Shown piece by piece: positions 18,243 to 26,056 of a stretch of DNA of 41,495 nucleotides (within the stretch, counting starts at the first letter, position 1; each line of letters begins with the position of its first letter). The stretch is from Burkholderiales bacterium RIFCSPLOWO2_02_FULL_57_36. GTDB lineage: Bacteria > Pseudomonadota > Gammaproteobacteria > Burkholderiales > Burkholderiaceae_D. The position numbers and the translations under genes were made by a program. The notes under the pieces were generated by a model, which saw nothing but the letters and a program-made list of their open reading frames with translations, was not told the origin of the DNA and ran no database searches. The stretch spans positions 1 through 41,495 of the forward strand of contig MESE01000133.1 in the NCBI GenBank assembly GCA_001770855.1. Direction: 5' to 3'.

Positions 18243-20594
18243 TTACCGTTTTGCAAGAATCTCGAGCAGGTGCTGACGCGCCAATTCAAACTCCTGCTTG
18301 AGCAGTTCCAGCACGATCTCCGCGCCGGGAAAAGCATGCTCCTTGCCCATTCGTTCCAGCTTCCGGCATGGTTCGCGCATGTGATTTGCGCCAAGAAAGT
18401 CAATACTGGACTGCAGATAATGCGCGGTCGATTCCAGCAGCTTGGCATCCTGGTTCGCCACTGCCTGGGAGATGGTTTCCAGAATTTGCGGTGAGTCGTT
18501 CAGGAAAGATCCGATGATTTCAGAGAGCAGGCTCGGACTGTTTTCATCCTGGATTTCAAGCAGTTGGTTGATCCTGCGCTGATTGATTACTTCCGATATT
18601 TCCGGCGCGGCGGCGCGTGCCGCCGAAGGCGTGGCCGCGGTAAGCGCTCTGCGCAGATCGTCAAGTTCGACCGGTTTGGACACGTAGGCATCCATGCCGG
18701 CGGCAAGGCACGCTTCCCTGTCGCCCGGCATGGCATTGGCCGTCATCGCGATGACATACGGTGCGGCATCCCCTGAAAGGCGCGCCCGAAGCCGCCGTGT
18801 GGCTTCCAGTCCATCCATGTCCGGCATCTGAATGTCCATCAGGACCACATCGTAGTTTTGCCGCTCCAACGCTTCAAGCACCTCAACGCCATTGGCAACG
18901 ATGTCGGCGCGATAACCGAGGTGCAGCAATAACTGTTTCACCACTTTTTGATTGATGGTGTTGTCTTCGGCAACCAGGATGTTGAGCGGAATGGTCTCGG
19001 CAAGCTTGACGGCGGGCGATTCCGCGCTCTGCAAGGCTTCAGCCTGTGCGCTCATTCCCATCGCGTGCAGCAGGGCGTCGAACAGGGCCGCAGGCTTGAT
19101 CGGCTTGTTCAGGTAGGCGGAAAACTCAACCGCCGACCCATTCTCGCCGCGCGAGCGATGCACCACCGAGGTCAGCATGATCAGGGGCAGGGCCTGTACA
19201 TCCTGATACTTGCGGAACTCGGCGGCGAGTTGCAGTCCGTCCATCTCCGGCATGCTCATGTCGAGGATGCCGACGTCGAAGGCATGGCCGTGGCGCACCA
19301 GGTCCAGCGCCTCGGCCGCCGATGCCGCGGCGGACGGAATCATGCCCCATAGCAGCGCCTGCTTGACCAGGATGCGGCGGTTCGTGCTGTTGTCGTCGAC
19401 CACCAGTACACGTCTTCCTGCCAGTGCGGAAGACCGGTCCCGCAGCAGGTTCTGCGCAAGCTGATTGCCGGATGCCTCCGCCACGATGCTGAACGAAAAA
19501 ACCGAGCCGCTGCCCACCGCGCTCTCGACCGACATGGCGCCGCCCATGATTTCGGTCAGCCGCCTGCTGATCGCCAGTCCGAGACCGGTTCCGCCGTATT
19601 TGCGCGTGGTCGATGCATCGACCTGGGTAAATGACCCGAAAATGTCGTCCATGCGGTCCTGCGGAATGCCGATTCCGGTATCTCTCACGGCAAACCGGAT
19701 TTCATGGAAGCCGGTGTCAAGCGGCGCCGCGGATACCGATACCACGACTTCGCCATGGTGCGTGAATTTGATCGCGTTGGACACCAGGTTGACCAGAATC
19801 TGGCGCAGGCGGGTGGCATCGGCCATGATCGTGGCCGGCACGCTCTCGTCCATCATGTACGCCAGATCGATACCTTTTTCACTGGCGCTGGAAGCAAGAA
19901 GATCCAGTGCTTCCTCGACACAGCGCCGGATATCAAACGGGTGGCGCTCGATCTCGAGCTTGCCGATCTCGATCTTCGAATAGTCCAGCAAATCGTTGAT
20001 GATCGCCAGCAAGGCCTCGCTGCTGGATCGGATGGTTTCGGTGTAGTCGCGCTGTTCGTCGTCGATCTGGGTATTGAGCATCAGGCTGGTCATGCCGATG
20101 ACCGCGTTCAGCGGAGTGCGGATTTCGTGGCTCATGTTGGCGAGGAACATGCTCTTGGCCTGCATCGCGGTTTCCGCTTTTTCCTTTGCCGCCTGCAGTT
20201 CCCGTTCATAGGCATTGCGGGTGGAAACGTCGCGCAGTATCGCGGTATATACCCAATCGTTGGCGTCCTGAAACTTTGAAATCGATGCTTCGGCCGGAAA
20301 TTCCGTGCCATCCTTGCGGACCGCATAGATGGCCTGGCGTTCCGCCATTTTCCTGGCCGCCTGCTTCGAACTTTTAAACGTATTGACGCGCCCGGGATGT
20401 TCCGCACGATAGCGCAGGGGCAAAAGCAGTTCGAGTTCACGTCCCATCAGTTCTTCGGCTTTCCAGCCGAAAATGCGCTCGGCGCCCTGATTGAAGAAAA
20501 TGATCTTTTGTGCGCCGTCTGTACAGATGATGGCATCGTCCGCGATGTTTAGGATGCCGTTGAGCTGTTCGGAAGTTAATGTCGAATTGTGCAT
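18243..20594 (-). CDS. Hybrid histidine kinase: PAS-HisKA-ATPase-REC-REC-Hpt
   Basis: 783 residues without membrane helices. Order: PAS (about 8-130), HisKA with [14 protein letters not shown], ATPase with [20 protein letters not shown] and [15 protein letters not shown]1 (about 396-512; [16 protein letters not shown]), REC2 (about 540-655; [16 protein letters not shown]) and a C-terminal Hpt domain (about 675-780). The Hpt His lies in [15 protein letters not shown]. The usual AH-LKG-S pattern is altered: Lys becomes Gln and Gly becomes Ser after the His. It is BarA/RpfC-like in layout but cytoplasmic. It lies 255 bp upstream of the next kinase on the same strand, so it probably has its own promoter and feeds the same c-di-GMP output. 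Confidence 0.9.
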   Translation of the reverse strand: MHNSTLTSEQLNGILNIADDAIICTDGAQKIIFFNQGAERIFGWKAEELMGRELELLLPLRYRAEHPGRVNTFKSSKQAARKMAERQAIYAVRKDGTEFPAEASISKFQDANDWVYTAILRDVSTRNAYERELQAAKEKAETAMQAKSMFLANMSHEIRTPLNAVIGMTSLMLNTQIDDEQRDYTETIRSSSEALLAIINDLLDYSKIEIGKLEIERHPFDIRRCVEEALDLLASSASEKGIDLAYMMDESVPATIMADATRLRQILVNLVSNAIKFTHHGEVVVSVSAAPLDTGFHEIRFAVRDTGIGIPQDRMDDIFGSFTQVDASTTRKYGGTGLGLAISRRLTEIMGGAMSVESAVGSGSVFSFSIVAEASGNQLAQNLLRDRSSALAGRRVLVVDDNSTNRRILVKQALLWGMIPSAAASAAEALDLVRHGHAFDVGILDMSMPEMDGLQLAAEFRKYQDVQALPLIMLTSVVHRSRGENGSAVEFSAYLNKPIKPAALFDALLHAMGMSAQAEALQSAESPAVKLAETIPLNILVAEDNTINQKVVKQLLLHLGYRADIVANGVEVLEALERQNYDVVLMDIQMPDMDGLEATRRLRARLSGDAAPYVIAMTANAMPGDREACLAAGMDAYVSKPVELDDLRRALTAATPSAARAAAPEISEVINQRRINQLLEIQDENSPSLLSEIIGSFLNDSPQILETISQAVANQDAKLLESTAHYLQSSIDFLGANHMREPCRKLERMGKEHAFPGAEIVLELLKQEFELARQHLLEILAKR

Positions 20595-20852
20595 GGAGGC
20601 AGGTTACGGGATTGGCTGGAAGTCGAGGTACTTCCTTCATGCGTGACATGCTACTCCCAATTCGAATCACGCTCCGGGCGTTGCCGAAAATGCCTTCGAG
20701 GATGAGCCGGGCATTTCATGCGCCCGAAATTTTCAAAAAGATCCGGAAGGCTGCCTCGATCAGTGCGCAAGGCGGCATGGGCGTACCCAATCCGGGCCGT
20801 CTTTGTGTGGGCGGCATGAACAGCCGGTCCGCGGCGAAAAACTCTCTTGCGT

Positions 20853-20927
20853 TTACCTTAGTCCGAAGAACGACAGGATAAACAGAATGACGACGATTAA
20901 GCCGATGATGTAGATGATCGAGTTCAT
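20853..20927 (-). CDS. 24-residue hydrophobic membrane peptide
   Basis: ATG at 20927 is preceded by GAAAGG seven bases upstream. The frame encodes 24 residues beginning MNSIIYIIGLIVV and ending SFFGLR before TAA. It is one transmembrane helix with a terminal Arg. Very short proteins of this type, annotated as lmo0937-like or DUF3309-like membrane proteins, are common next to stress genes in proteobacteria. Function is unknown. The good ribosome binding site and the inverted repeat just upstream support a real gene. Confidence 0.65.
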   Translation of the reverse strand: MNSIIYIIGLIVVILFILSFFGLR

Positions 20928-20952
20928 AAAATTACCTTTCTCTTGAACAGGA

Positions 20953-20971
20953 AATTAACAATCTGTTAATT
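20953..20971. promoter_or_regulatory. 19-bp dyad upstream of the small membrane peptide
   Basis: AATTAACA-ATC-TGTTAATT is a perfect inverted repeat with 8-bp arms, 26 bp upstream of the peptide start codon. Its position within the likely promoter suggests a repressor or activator site; the protein that binds is unknown. Confidence 0.45.
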
Positions 20972-21287
20972 AGTCAAGAGCATGACTTGAAAGTTCACAA
21001 GTTTGAATTCAATCAATGAATTTTTCAGCGGAAAAGCCGCTCAAGCTCTCATATGATCGACGTCATCGCGTTGGCCTGGAGCAAACGCCCGAAGCCGGTA
21101 CTGAAACCTTGAATCGGCAATCGGCCGCAAGCCTGCCTGGCATGTGCTTGTTTGCGATCTGGATCAAATACATATTCTGGACTTTTCGAACTTCGCCTTA
21201 TACAGTGATCCGGATACTGGAAGCGGAACGTCAAAATGTGCTGCAGTTCGAGGACGAATGTTTTGCCTGGCAAAGGAGCGACGTTGC
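20972..21287. other. Intergenic region before the Yip1-family gene
   Basis: About 316 bp. A 91-codon frame (21016-21291) ends in an ATGA overlap with the next start, but it has no ribosome binding site and no recognisable protein character, so I do not call it a gene. The AAAGGAG serving the next gene lies at 21272-21278. Confidence 0.5.
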
Positions 21288-21857
21288 ATGAGCCTGCTCA
21301 AATACACGAAGATGCCTTTCTCATTCCATGAAGGCTGGGATCAGGTCTTTGCGGAGCGCCCTTCGGTGTTGAAAACCTTCCTGTTCCTGGTGTTGCCGTT
21401 TTCGATGATTGCGCCCGCAATGCTGATGTATGCGGGCAATCATCATGCGTCGGCATATTTAATGGATCCCTCGCTTGAACGCTGGAAGGCGGTTGCCCTC
21501 ACGTTTTTCGTGGGCGAACTTCTCACCGTCCCGCTGATGGGGGTGATGATTCGCCAGGTCGCGGCGGTGCACAAGCTGACTGCCGATTTTCGCGACACGT
21601 TTTTACTCGCCGCCATCGTGAGCATTCCAATGTGCATGTCCAGTCTTGGGCTGGCCGTTCCCGATTTGTGGACCATGATCGGCATCGTCGTGCTCGGCTT
21701 CGCGATTGCGGCCGCACTTCTGTATCACGGCACGTATCATGTGCTGGAGCTGAAGGATCCGATACAGGCACAGGCTCTCAGCGCCGAGGTGTTCGCCGCC
21801 GGCGCGTTGATGTGGGCGCTTCTGGCGGGATTTGTCCTGTTGACGCTGATGCGTTGA
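21288..21857 (+). CDS. Yip1-family integral membrane protein
   Basis: 189 residues with about five hydrophobic helices (near 25-45, 65-90, 110-130, 133-158, 167-188). The opening MSLLKYTKMPFSFHEGWDQV and the helix arrangement match bacterial Yip1-domain proteins. ATG at 21288 is chosen over a longer frame because AAAGGAG lies nine bases before it and homologues start near here. The role of bacterial Yip1 proteins is not established; they are small inner-membrane proteins often induced by envelope stress. Confidence 0.75.
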   Translation: MSLLKYTKMPFSFHEGWDQVFAERPSVLKTFLFLVLPFSMIAPAMLMYAGNHHASAYLMDPSLERWKAVALTFFVGELLTVPLMGVMIRQVAAVHKLTADFRDTFLLAAIVSIPMCMSSLGLAVPDLWTMIGIVVLGFAIAAALLYHGTYHVLELKDPIQAQALSAEVFAAGALMWALLAGFVLLTLMR

Positions 21858-21913
21858 CGCAGGAAGGCGGTATTCGATAAACGCAGCCGCGGTATGCGCC
21901 GGTCAACCGCGCG

Positions 21914-22096
21914 CTAACCGGATGTCGGCCACCATTCCTCGATCTCATCATCATTGACCACGATCGGCGTGCCTCGATCGAGATAGAAAAAGCACCAACT
22001 GGCGAAGTTCCAGCGGACTTCGTGCTCGCCGTCCCTGGTCTTCACAATGCACCGCTGCCCATCCTTCAGGAGGGCGCGCGCCGTATCTACTCTCAT
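21914..22096 (-). CDS. Small conserved-looking hypothetical protein
   Basis: 60 residues: a basic N-terminus (MRVDTARALLKDGQRC), a short beta-rich centre and an acidic, Trp-containing end (DDEIEEWWPTSG). I do not recognise a family. The ATG overlaps the TGA of the next upstream frame (ATGA), suggesting translational coupling in an SOS-controlled two-gene unit. Confidence 0.5.
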   Translation of the reverse strand: MRVDTARALLKDGQRCIVKTRDGEHEVRWNFASWCFFYLDRGTPIVVNDDEIEEWWPTSG

Positions 22097-22287
22097 TCCA
22101 ATGTCCTGTCAGGTTCAGTCTTGCACAGCCGGGGCCTTGCATCGCCTGCGGCAGTTGCATGTTCTTTAAGTAATTTGCATTCGGCATCGATGACGCCGGG
22201 TTCATGCGCCAGACCAGGTTGATTCCGCCCTTCAGTCTGTGTGACGACATTTTTGTTTTTGCGCTTTCGGCTGGTTCGGCTCTTCAT
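22093..22287 (-). CDS. Small basic hypothetical protein beside the SOS box
   Basis: 64 residues with a very basic start (MKSRTSRKRKNKN). No family recognised. Its ATG begins only about 10 bp from a LexA-type operator and has no ribosome binding site. A TATAAG at 22298-22293 in the right orientation would place the transcript start at or near the ATG, so a leaderless mRNA is possible. Coding status is uncertain; the main support is the ATGA overlap with the next gene and the promoter position. Confidence 0.4.
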   Translation of the reverse strand: MKSRTSRKRKNKNVVTQTEGRNQPGLAHEPGVIDAECKLLKEHATAAGDARPRLCKTEPDRTLE

Positions 22288-22296
22288 AATGACTTA

Positions 22297-22316
22297 TACT
22301 GTACATCTATACAGCA
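22297..22316. promoter_or_regulatory. LexA (SOS) box between divergent small genes
   Basis: TACTGTACATCTATACAGCA contains CTGT-N8-ACAG exactly (22299-22314), with an AT-rich spacer and the flanking TA expected of a strong LexA site. It lies between starts at 22287 (minus) and 22341 (plus). CATAAT (22315-22320) could be the rightward -10 and TATAAG the leftward -10, so one LexA dimer could silence both directions. Confidence 0.8.
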
Positions 22317-22340
22317 TAATATTGCAAGAAGTGCCAGCAA

Positions 22341-22649
22341 ATGAAATTTCTACAAGGACATAAACTATTCGCGGTACGGGAAAGAATGGCGCTGGCCGTG
22401 AATGGCATCGTCGAGCGCCACCGGTCGGAAGGGCGTATTTTGACGTGGCGCCTGATTTACGAAATCGAGCGGGAAGCGCTGAGGAAGCTTGCCGACGCCG
22501 GAGACCTGGACGCCAGGTATATCCGCATGGTGCGTTCGTCGCGCTGGGGTTACGTTCCGCGGGTCGATGAGCCCGCCGACCTGGATGGCCCCGGAGAATT
22601 ACCTATAGCCGTGATCTTGATCCGCAAAGCCTATCGCTCGCTGCATTGA
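22341..22649 (+). CDS. Small hypothetical protein, probably SOS-regulated
   Basis: 102 residues, no signal peptide or membrane helix, rich in Arg and Glu (VRERMALAVNGIVERHRSEGRILTWRLIYEIEREALRKL), predicted mostly helical, with a C-terminal VILIRKAYRSLH. I do not recognise the family. The start is 25 bp from the LexA box. A clear bidirectional terminator follows at 22711. Regulation by LexA suggests a DNA-damage role, but nothing in the sequence says which one. Confidence 0.6.
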   Translation: MKFLQGHKLFAVRERMALAVNGIVERHRSEGRILTWRLIYEIEREALRKLADAGDLDARYIRMVRSSRWGYVPRVDEPADLDGPGELPIAVILIRKAYRSLH

Positions 22650-22710
22650 TTGCGGGCGGGCTTTTTCGTCCTCATGCGCGGAAAATAATCCGTCATCCCG
22701 TTACCGGACC

Positions 22711-22752
22711 AAAAGTGATGCCGCCCCTGCTCGGTGCGGCATCACTTTTTTC
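22711..22752. terminator. Rho-independent terminator
   Basis: AAGTGATGCCGC pairs perfectly with GCGGCATCACTT (12-bp stem) and is followed by TTTT. The A-run on the left side means it could also work leftward. It ends the SOS-associated gene and insulates the MerR gene. Confidence 0.85.
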
Positions 22753-22841
22753 GCGTTCAATACTGACTTCTGTGTAAGATCAAGAGCGGCATCAAACATT
22801 TGGCTGGTCATGATCGCGGTTCCCAGGTTGAAGGAAATGTA

Positions 22842-23258
22842 ATGTATATCGGAGAAATAGCCAGACTTACGGACGCATCGCCCAAGGCGATCCGTCACTA
22901 CGAATCGCTTGGCCTATTGGGACGGGTTACCCGCGCCGGGTCATATCGTGTGTACTCGGAGAATGAAGTCAGGCAAATTAAACTGATCAAGCAGGCGCAA
23001 GCATTGGGATTTCGTTTGTCCGAGCTGCGCGCTGTGCTGGAAGGGCATTCGGGTGAACCGGACTGGCTGGGCCTGACGCGGCAGATCGATCTTAAACGAA
23101 CCGGCATTCGGGAGGAAATCCAGCGGCTGCGCAGCCTCGATGTTCACCTGGGGCAGATCAATGAAGAGATACGTTCGTGTCTTGGCGATGAGGGCCGCAC
23201 CGAGCCGAAGCCGGATCAATATCGAAACCGCATGCGCGATTCCTGCGAATCAAAATAA
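22842..23258 (+). CDS. MerR-family transcriptional regulator
   Basis: 138 residues. The N-terminal winged helix-turn-helix reads MYIGEIARLTDASPKAIRHY, then GLLGRVTRAGSYRVY and a recognition wing ending GFRLSELRAVL; a long dimerisation helix follows (about 85-120). There is no metal-binding Cys cluster at the C-terminus: a single Cys in RSCLGDEG and another in the last residues. ATG at 22842 is preceded by AAGGA. The gene ends three bases before a promoter with the long spacer typical of MerR targets, so it probably activates the flavoprotein gene downstream. The inducer may be an electrophile or quinone. Confidence 0.85.
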   Translation: MYIGEIARLTDASPKAIRHYESLGLLGRVTRAGSYRVYSENEVRQIKLIKQAQALGFRLSELRAVLEGHSGEPDWLGLTRQIDLKRTGIREEIQRLRSLDVHLGQINEEIRSCLGDEGRTEPKPDQYRNRMRDSCESK

Positions 23259-23261
23259 AGC

Positions 23262-23293
23262 TTGACTCTGCCCCTAGGGGCAAGCTGTACATT
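23262..23293 (+). promoter_or_regulatory. MerR-type promoter with over-long spacer
   Basis: TTGACT (23262-23267) and TACATT (23288-23293) are separated by 20 bp. Within the spacer lies the perfect palindrome TGCCCCTAGGGGCA. A dyad inside a 19-20 bp spacer is the diagnostic layout of MerR-activated promoters. It drives the flavoprotein gene starting at 23328. Confidence 0.75.
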
Positions 23294-23327
23294 TCCTTTT
23301 CATTATTCAATGGAAGGAAAGCAGGCC

Positions 23328-23915
23328 ATGGGAAAGAAAATTCTAGTCGTTCTCGGACATCCCTCGTCGGACAGTTATTGCGGATCTCTTGCCGACACCT
23401 ATGCGGAAGCGGCGCGGCAAGCCGGCACGGAAGTACGGAAGATCCATTTGGGTGAATTGGATTTCGACCCGGTTCTGCATGAAGGATATACGCGTATACA
23501 GGCGCTTGAGCCGGACCTGGTTGCGGCGCAGGAAGCCTTTGCCTGGGCCGAGCATCTGGTTTTCGTCTATCCGATCTGGTGGGGCGCAATGCCCGCATTG
23601 ATGAAGGGATTCATCGACAGGATCTTTCTTCCCGGATTTGCATTCAAATACCGCCCGAACTCTTCACTCTGGGACAAATTGCTGGCCGGACGTTCTGCGC
23701 ATTTACTCGTCACGATGGATGCGCCGCCATGGTATTTCAAATGGATCAATCGCATGCCGGGCCACAACCAGATGAAAAAAACCATCCTTGAGTTCAGCGG
23801 CATCAAACCGGTTCGCATCTCCAGCTTTGGCCCGGTCATCGGGTCGTCTGCCGCGCAGAGAGAAAAATGGGCCGCCAAAGTCCAGCAGTTCGGACTTGAC
23901 GCCAACGCCATGTGA
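23328..23915 (+). CDS. NAD(P)H:quinone oxidoreductase-like flavodoxin-fold protein
   Basis: 195 residues. KKILVVLGHPSSDSYCGSLA is the FMN/FAD-binding start of the NQO1/KefF-type flavodoxin-like fold. VFVYPIWWGAMPALMKGFIDRIF is its classic second signature, and LVTMDAPPWYF the third. The start at 23328 follows a purine-rich GGAAAGCAGG; an upstream in-frame ATG (23310) would add six residues and has a poorer site. It probably reduces quinones or other electrophiles by two electrons, protecting the cell. It lies directly downstream of the MerR regulator and its promoter. Confidence 0.85.
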   Translation: MGKKILVVLGHPSSDSYCGSLADTYAEAARQAGTEVRKIHLGELDFDPVLHEGYTRIQALEPDLVAAQEAFAWAEHLVFVYPIWWGAMPALMKGFIDRIFLPGFAFKYRPNSSLWDKLLAGRSAHLLVTMDAPPWYFKWINRMPGHNQMKKTILEFSGIKPVRISSFGPVIGSSAAQREKWAAKVQQFGLDANAM

Positions 23916-23980
23916 GTTGGCCCGCGGCCACATGTTATCGGCCTGGGTGAACCTGTTTTCCGGGCCGCCCGCCCGTTAAG

Positions 23981-23996
23981 TTACCGATATCGGTAA
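23981..23996. promoter_or_regulatory. Perfect 16-bp palindrome
   Basis: TTACCGATATCGGTAA is its own reverse complement. It lies 65 bp after the flavoprotein stop and 17 bp before the decayed cytochrome c gene, upstream of the aldehyde dehydrogenase. It looks like an operator for a dimeric repressor; which regulator binds is unknown. Confidence 0.55.
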
Positions 23997-24012
23997 ACAC
24001 GGGGCTGCGGCG

Positions 24013-24281
24013 ATGACGCACGGAGAAACTGGAAAGACAGGTCGGTTCGCATTCACGTGCTTCGTTGCCGCAGCGCCGGTGGCGGCGTCGCAGGCAGGTA
24101 ACGCCGCCGAGGCGAACCCGTCACGCGGCAAGCTGGCTTTTCAAATATGCGTCGCCTGCCGCCATCCCCCTTCCTGGAATGTCCATTGCGCTGCGTCCCG
24201 GCCAATGCCATGCCTTATCCGGGTGTGAAGGATGCGGCGACATGCCATGCAATTGCCGATTACCTGCAAACCTTGAAATAA
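24013..24281 (+). pseudogene. Decayed c-type cytochrome gene
   Basis: The frame from 24013 gives a signal-like stretch (FAFTCFVAAAPVAASQAG) and then RGKLAFQICVACR, a class I cytochrome start in which CxxCH has become CVACR. The C-terminal part is in a different frame: MPYPGVKDAATCHAIADYLQTLK, ending at TAA 24279-24281, recognisable as the Met-ligand loop and last helix. The middle of the protein, about 35 residues, is missing. Haem-ligand loss, internal deletion and frameshift together indicate a dead gene. An electron-transfer cytochrome would have been the natural partner for the periplasmic dehydrogenase encoded downstream. Confidence 0.7.
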
Positions 24282-24333
24282 CTCCATGCCGATGACTCGG
24301 CAGATTTCCAATCCATTGATCCTGGGAGGCAGC

Positions 24334-25785
24334 ATGCATATCAATGCAAACCATCTTACTCATTTCTATATCGACGGGCAGTGGGTGGCGCCTGCCGTGT
24401 CCGGTCCGCTGCATGAGGTAGTGAATCCGGCCACCGAAAAGTCGTCGTATGCCATCGCTTTTGCGAACAAGGCCGATGTCGACCGCGCGGTAAACGCGGC
24501 GCATCGCGCATTCCCGCTCTTCTCGGCAACTTCGCGCGAGGAGCGGGTCGATTTGCTGGGCCGTATTTGCAGCGCATATGAAAAGCGCATGGATGATGTC
24601 GCGGCCGCGGTGACCGAAGAGATGGGGGCTCCATTGCATGGATTATCGAAGGCATTTCAAGCGCCGCTCGGTCTCTGGCACTTTCAGACAACCGCGGCGA
24701 TCGCCGACAGCTTTCCGTTTGAACAAGCGCTTGGCACGACCCGGGTGCTGAAAGAACCGGTCGGCGTATGCGCGATGGTGACCCCATGGAACTGGCCGCT
24801 CAACCAGATGGTGTGCAAGATTGCACCAGCGCTGGCCGCGGGATGCACGATAGTGCTAAAGCCCAGCCAGTACGCGCCGTTATCGGCAATTATCCTGGCG
24901 GAAATTCTGCATGAGGCCGGAGTGCCCGCAGGTGTATTTAACCTGATTCAAGGCGAGGGCAGTCAATTGGGCGGCATGCTCGCCGCGCACCCGCTTGTGG
25001 ACCTGGTGTCGTTGACCGGCTCCAATCCGGCGGGAGTCGCTGTCGCCAAGGCCGCCGCGGATAGCGTAAAAAAAGTGTCGCTTGAGCTCGGCGGAAAGTC
25101 GGCGAATATCATTCTCGACGACGCGGATTTTCCGGTAGCGATCACGCACGCGGTACACCAGATGATGGCGAATTCCGGGCAAAGCTGCAACGCGCCATCC
25201 AGGTTGCTGGTGCCCGCGGACCGGCTGGAAGAAGTCGAACGGTTGGCCGTTGCCGCTTGCGCGCAGTTGACCGTCGGCGATCCGCTGAATCCGGCGACGA
25301 GTATTGGCCCGGTAGCCAATGCCCGCCAGTACCTGAAGGTCCTGAACATGATCGGCAAAGGAATTTCCGACGGTGCGACGCTGCTCTGCGGCGGGCCCGG
25401 CATGCCGGAAGGAGTGAGGCGCGGCTATTTCGTCAAGCCCACCATTTTCAGCCGTGTCGATAACAAGATGACGATTGCGCGGGAAGAAATTTTCGGGCCG
25501 GTGCTCGCGATCATCACTTATGAAAACGATGAAGATGCAATCCGCATTGCCAACGATTCGCCATATGGCCTGTCCGGCTATGTATTCGGCGGCACTTTGG
25601 AGCGCGCGCGTCATGTCGCAAAGCGGCTGCGTACCGGGATGGTGCATCTGAACGGCGCAACCGCGGATCTCACCGCGCCCTTCGGCGGCTACAAGCAATC
25701 CGGGAACGGCCGGGAATGGGGGGCGGCCGGATTGGAAGAGTTCCTGGAGACGAAGTCCGTGATGGGATGGGAACCGGCGGCATGA
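24334..25785 (+). CDS. NAD(P)-dependent aldehyde dehydrogenase
   Basis: 483 residues. TPWNWPLNQM (near 149), KPSQYAPLSA, the catalytic Glu in LELGGKSANIILDDADF (near 250), the catalytic Cys in NSGQSCNAPSR (near 284) and EIFGPVLAIITY are all present, so the enzyme should be active. ATG 24334 is chosen because GGGAGG lies five bases upstream; an earlier in-frame ATG (24286) has none. It precedes the DUF1329-DUF1302 genes by about 270 bp on the same strand. Likely role: oxidation of the aldehyde formed by the GMC enzyme; the exact aldehyde is unknown. Confidence 0.9.
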   Translation: MHINANHLTHFYIDGQWVAPAVSGPLHEVVNPATEKSSYAIAFANKADVDRAVNAAHRAFPLFSATSREERVDLLGRICSAYEKRMDDVAAAVTEEMGAPLHGLSKAFQAPLGLWHFQTTAAIADSFPFEQALGTTRVLKEPVGVCAMVTPWNWPLNQMVCKIAPALAAGCTIVLKPSQYAPLSAIILAEILHEAGVPAGVFNLIQGEGSQLGGMLAAHPLVDLVSLTGSNPAGVAVAKAAADSVKKVSLELGGKSANIILDDADFPVAITHAVHQMMANSGQSCNAPSRLLVPADRLEEVERLAVAACAQLTVGDPLNPATSIGPVANARQYLKVLNMIGKGISDGATLLCGGPGMPEGVRRGYFVKPTIFSRVDNKMTIAREEIFGPVLAIITYENDEDAIRIANDSPYGLSGYVFGGTLERARHVAKRLRTGMVHLNGATADLTAPFGGYKQSGNGREWGAAGLEEFLETKSVMGWEPAA

Positions 25786-25962
25786 CAAACCGCGGCAAAC
25801 ATCGTATGTCCGGATCGCATCGGCGCAAAGGCATTCCTGCCTTTTGCGATCGATGATTCATGTTGTTTGCATCGCATGGCAATTGAGCGCGCAACAATTG
25901 TAAGAAAGGACGCCGGATGTCCTCATCACACCCAATATTGGCCCTCAATCACATTTCCCATT

Positions 25963-26006
25963 GCACCTGCGACGCTAAACTATTTTTGATGGTTTGCCGC
26001 AGGTGC
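25963..26006. promoter_or_regulatory. Inverted repeat upstream of DUF1329
   Basis: GCACCTGCG (25963-25971) and CGCAGGTGC (25998-26006) are exact 9-bp inverted repeats separated by 26 bp, ending 50 bp before the start codon. They could be two operator half-sites, or a leader hairpin. Confidence 0.4.
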
Positions 26007-26056
26007 GAGCTTGAAATTAACGCATGAAGAATCTATCGCTCATGGAGGAGATGAAG

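Noticed and set aside
21016..21291. 91-codon frame overlapping the Yip1 start by ATGA
   Set aside because: No ribosome binding site and no family-like pattern; the overlap is probably chance.
22093..22287. Considered treating the 64-codon frame as non-coding
   Set aside because: Kept as a low-confidence gene because of the promoter position and the ATGA overlap.
25820..25860. Hairpin CGCAAAGGCA/TGCCTTTTGCG after the ALDH gene
   Set aside because: Has a bulge and no T-run, so not called a terminator.
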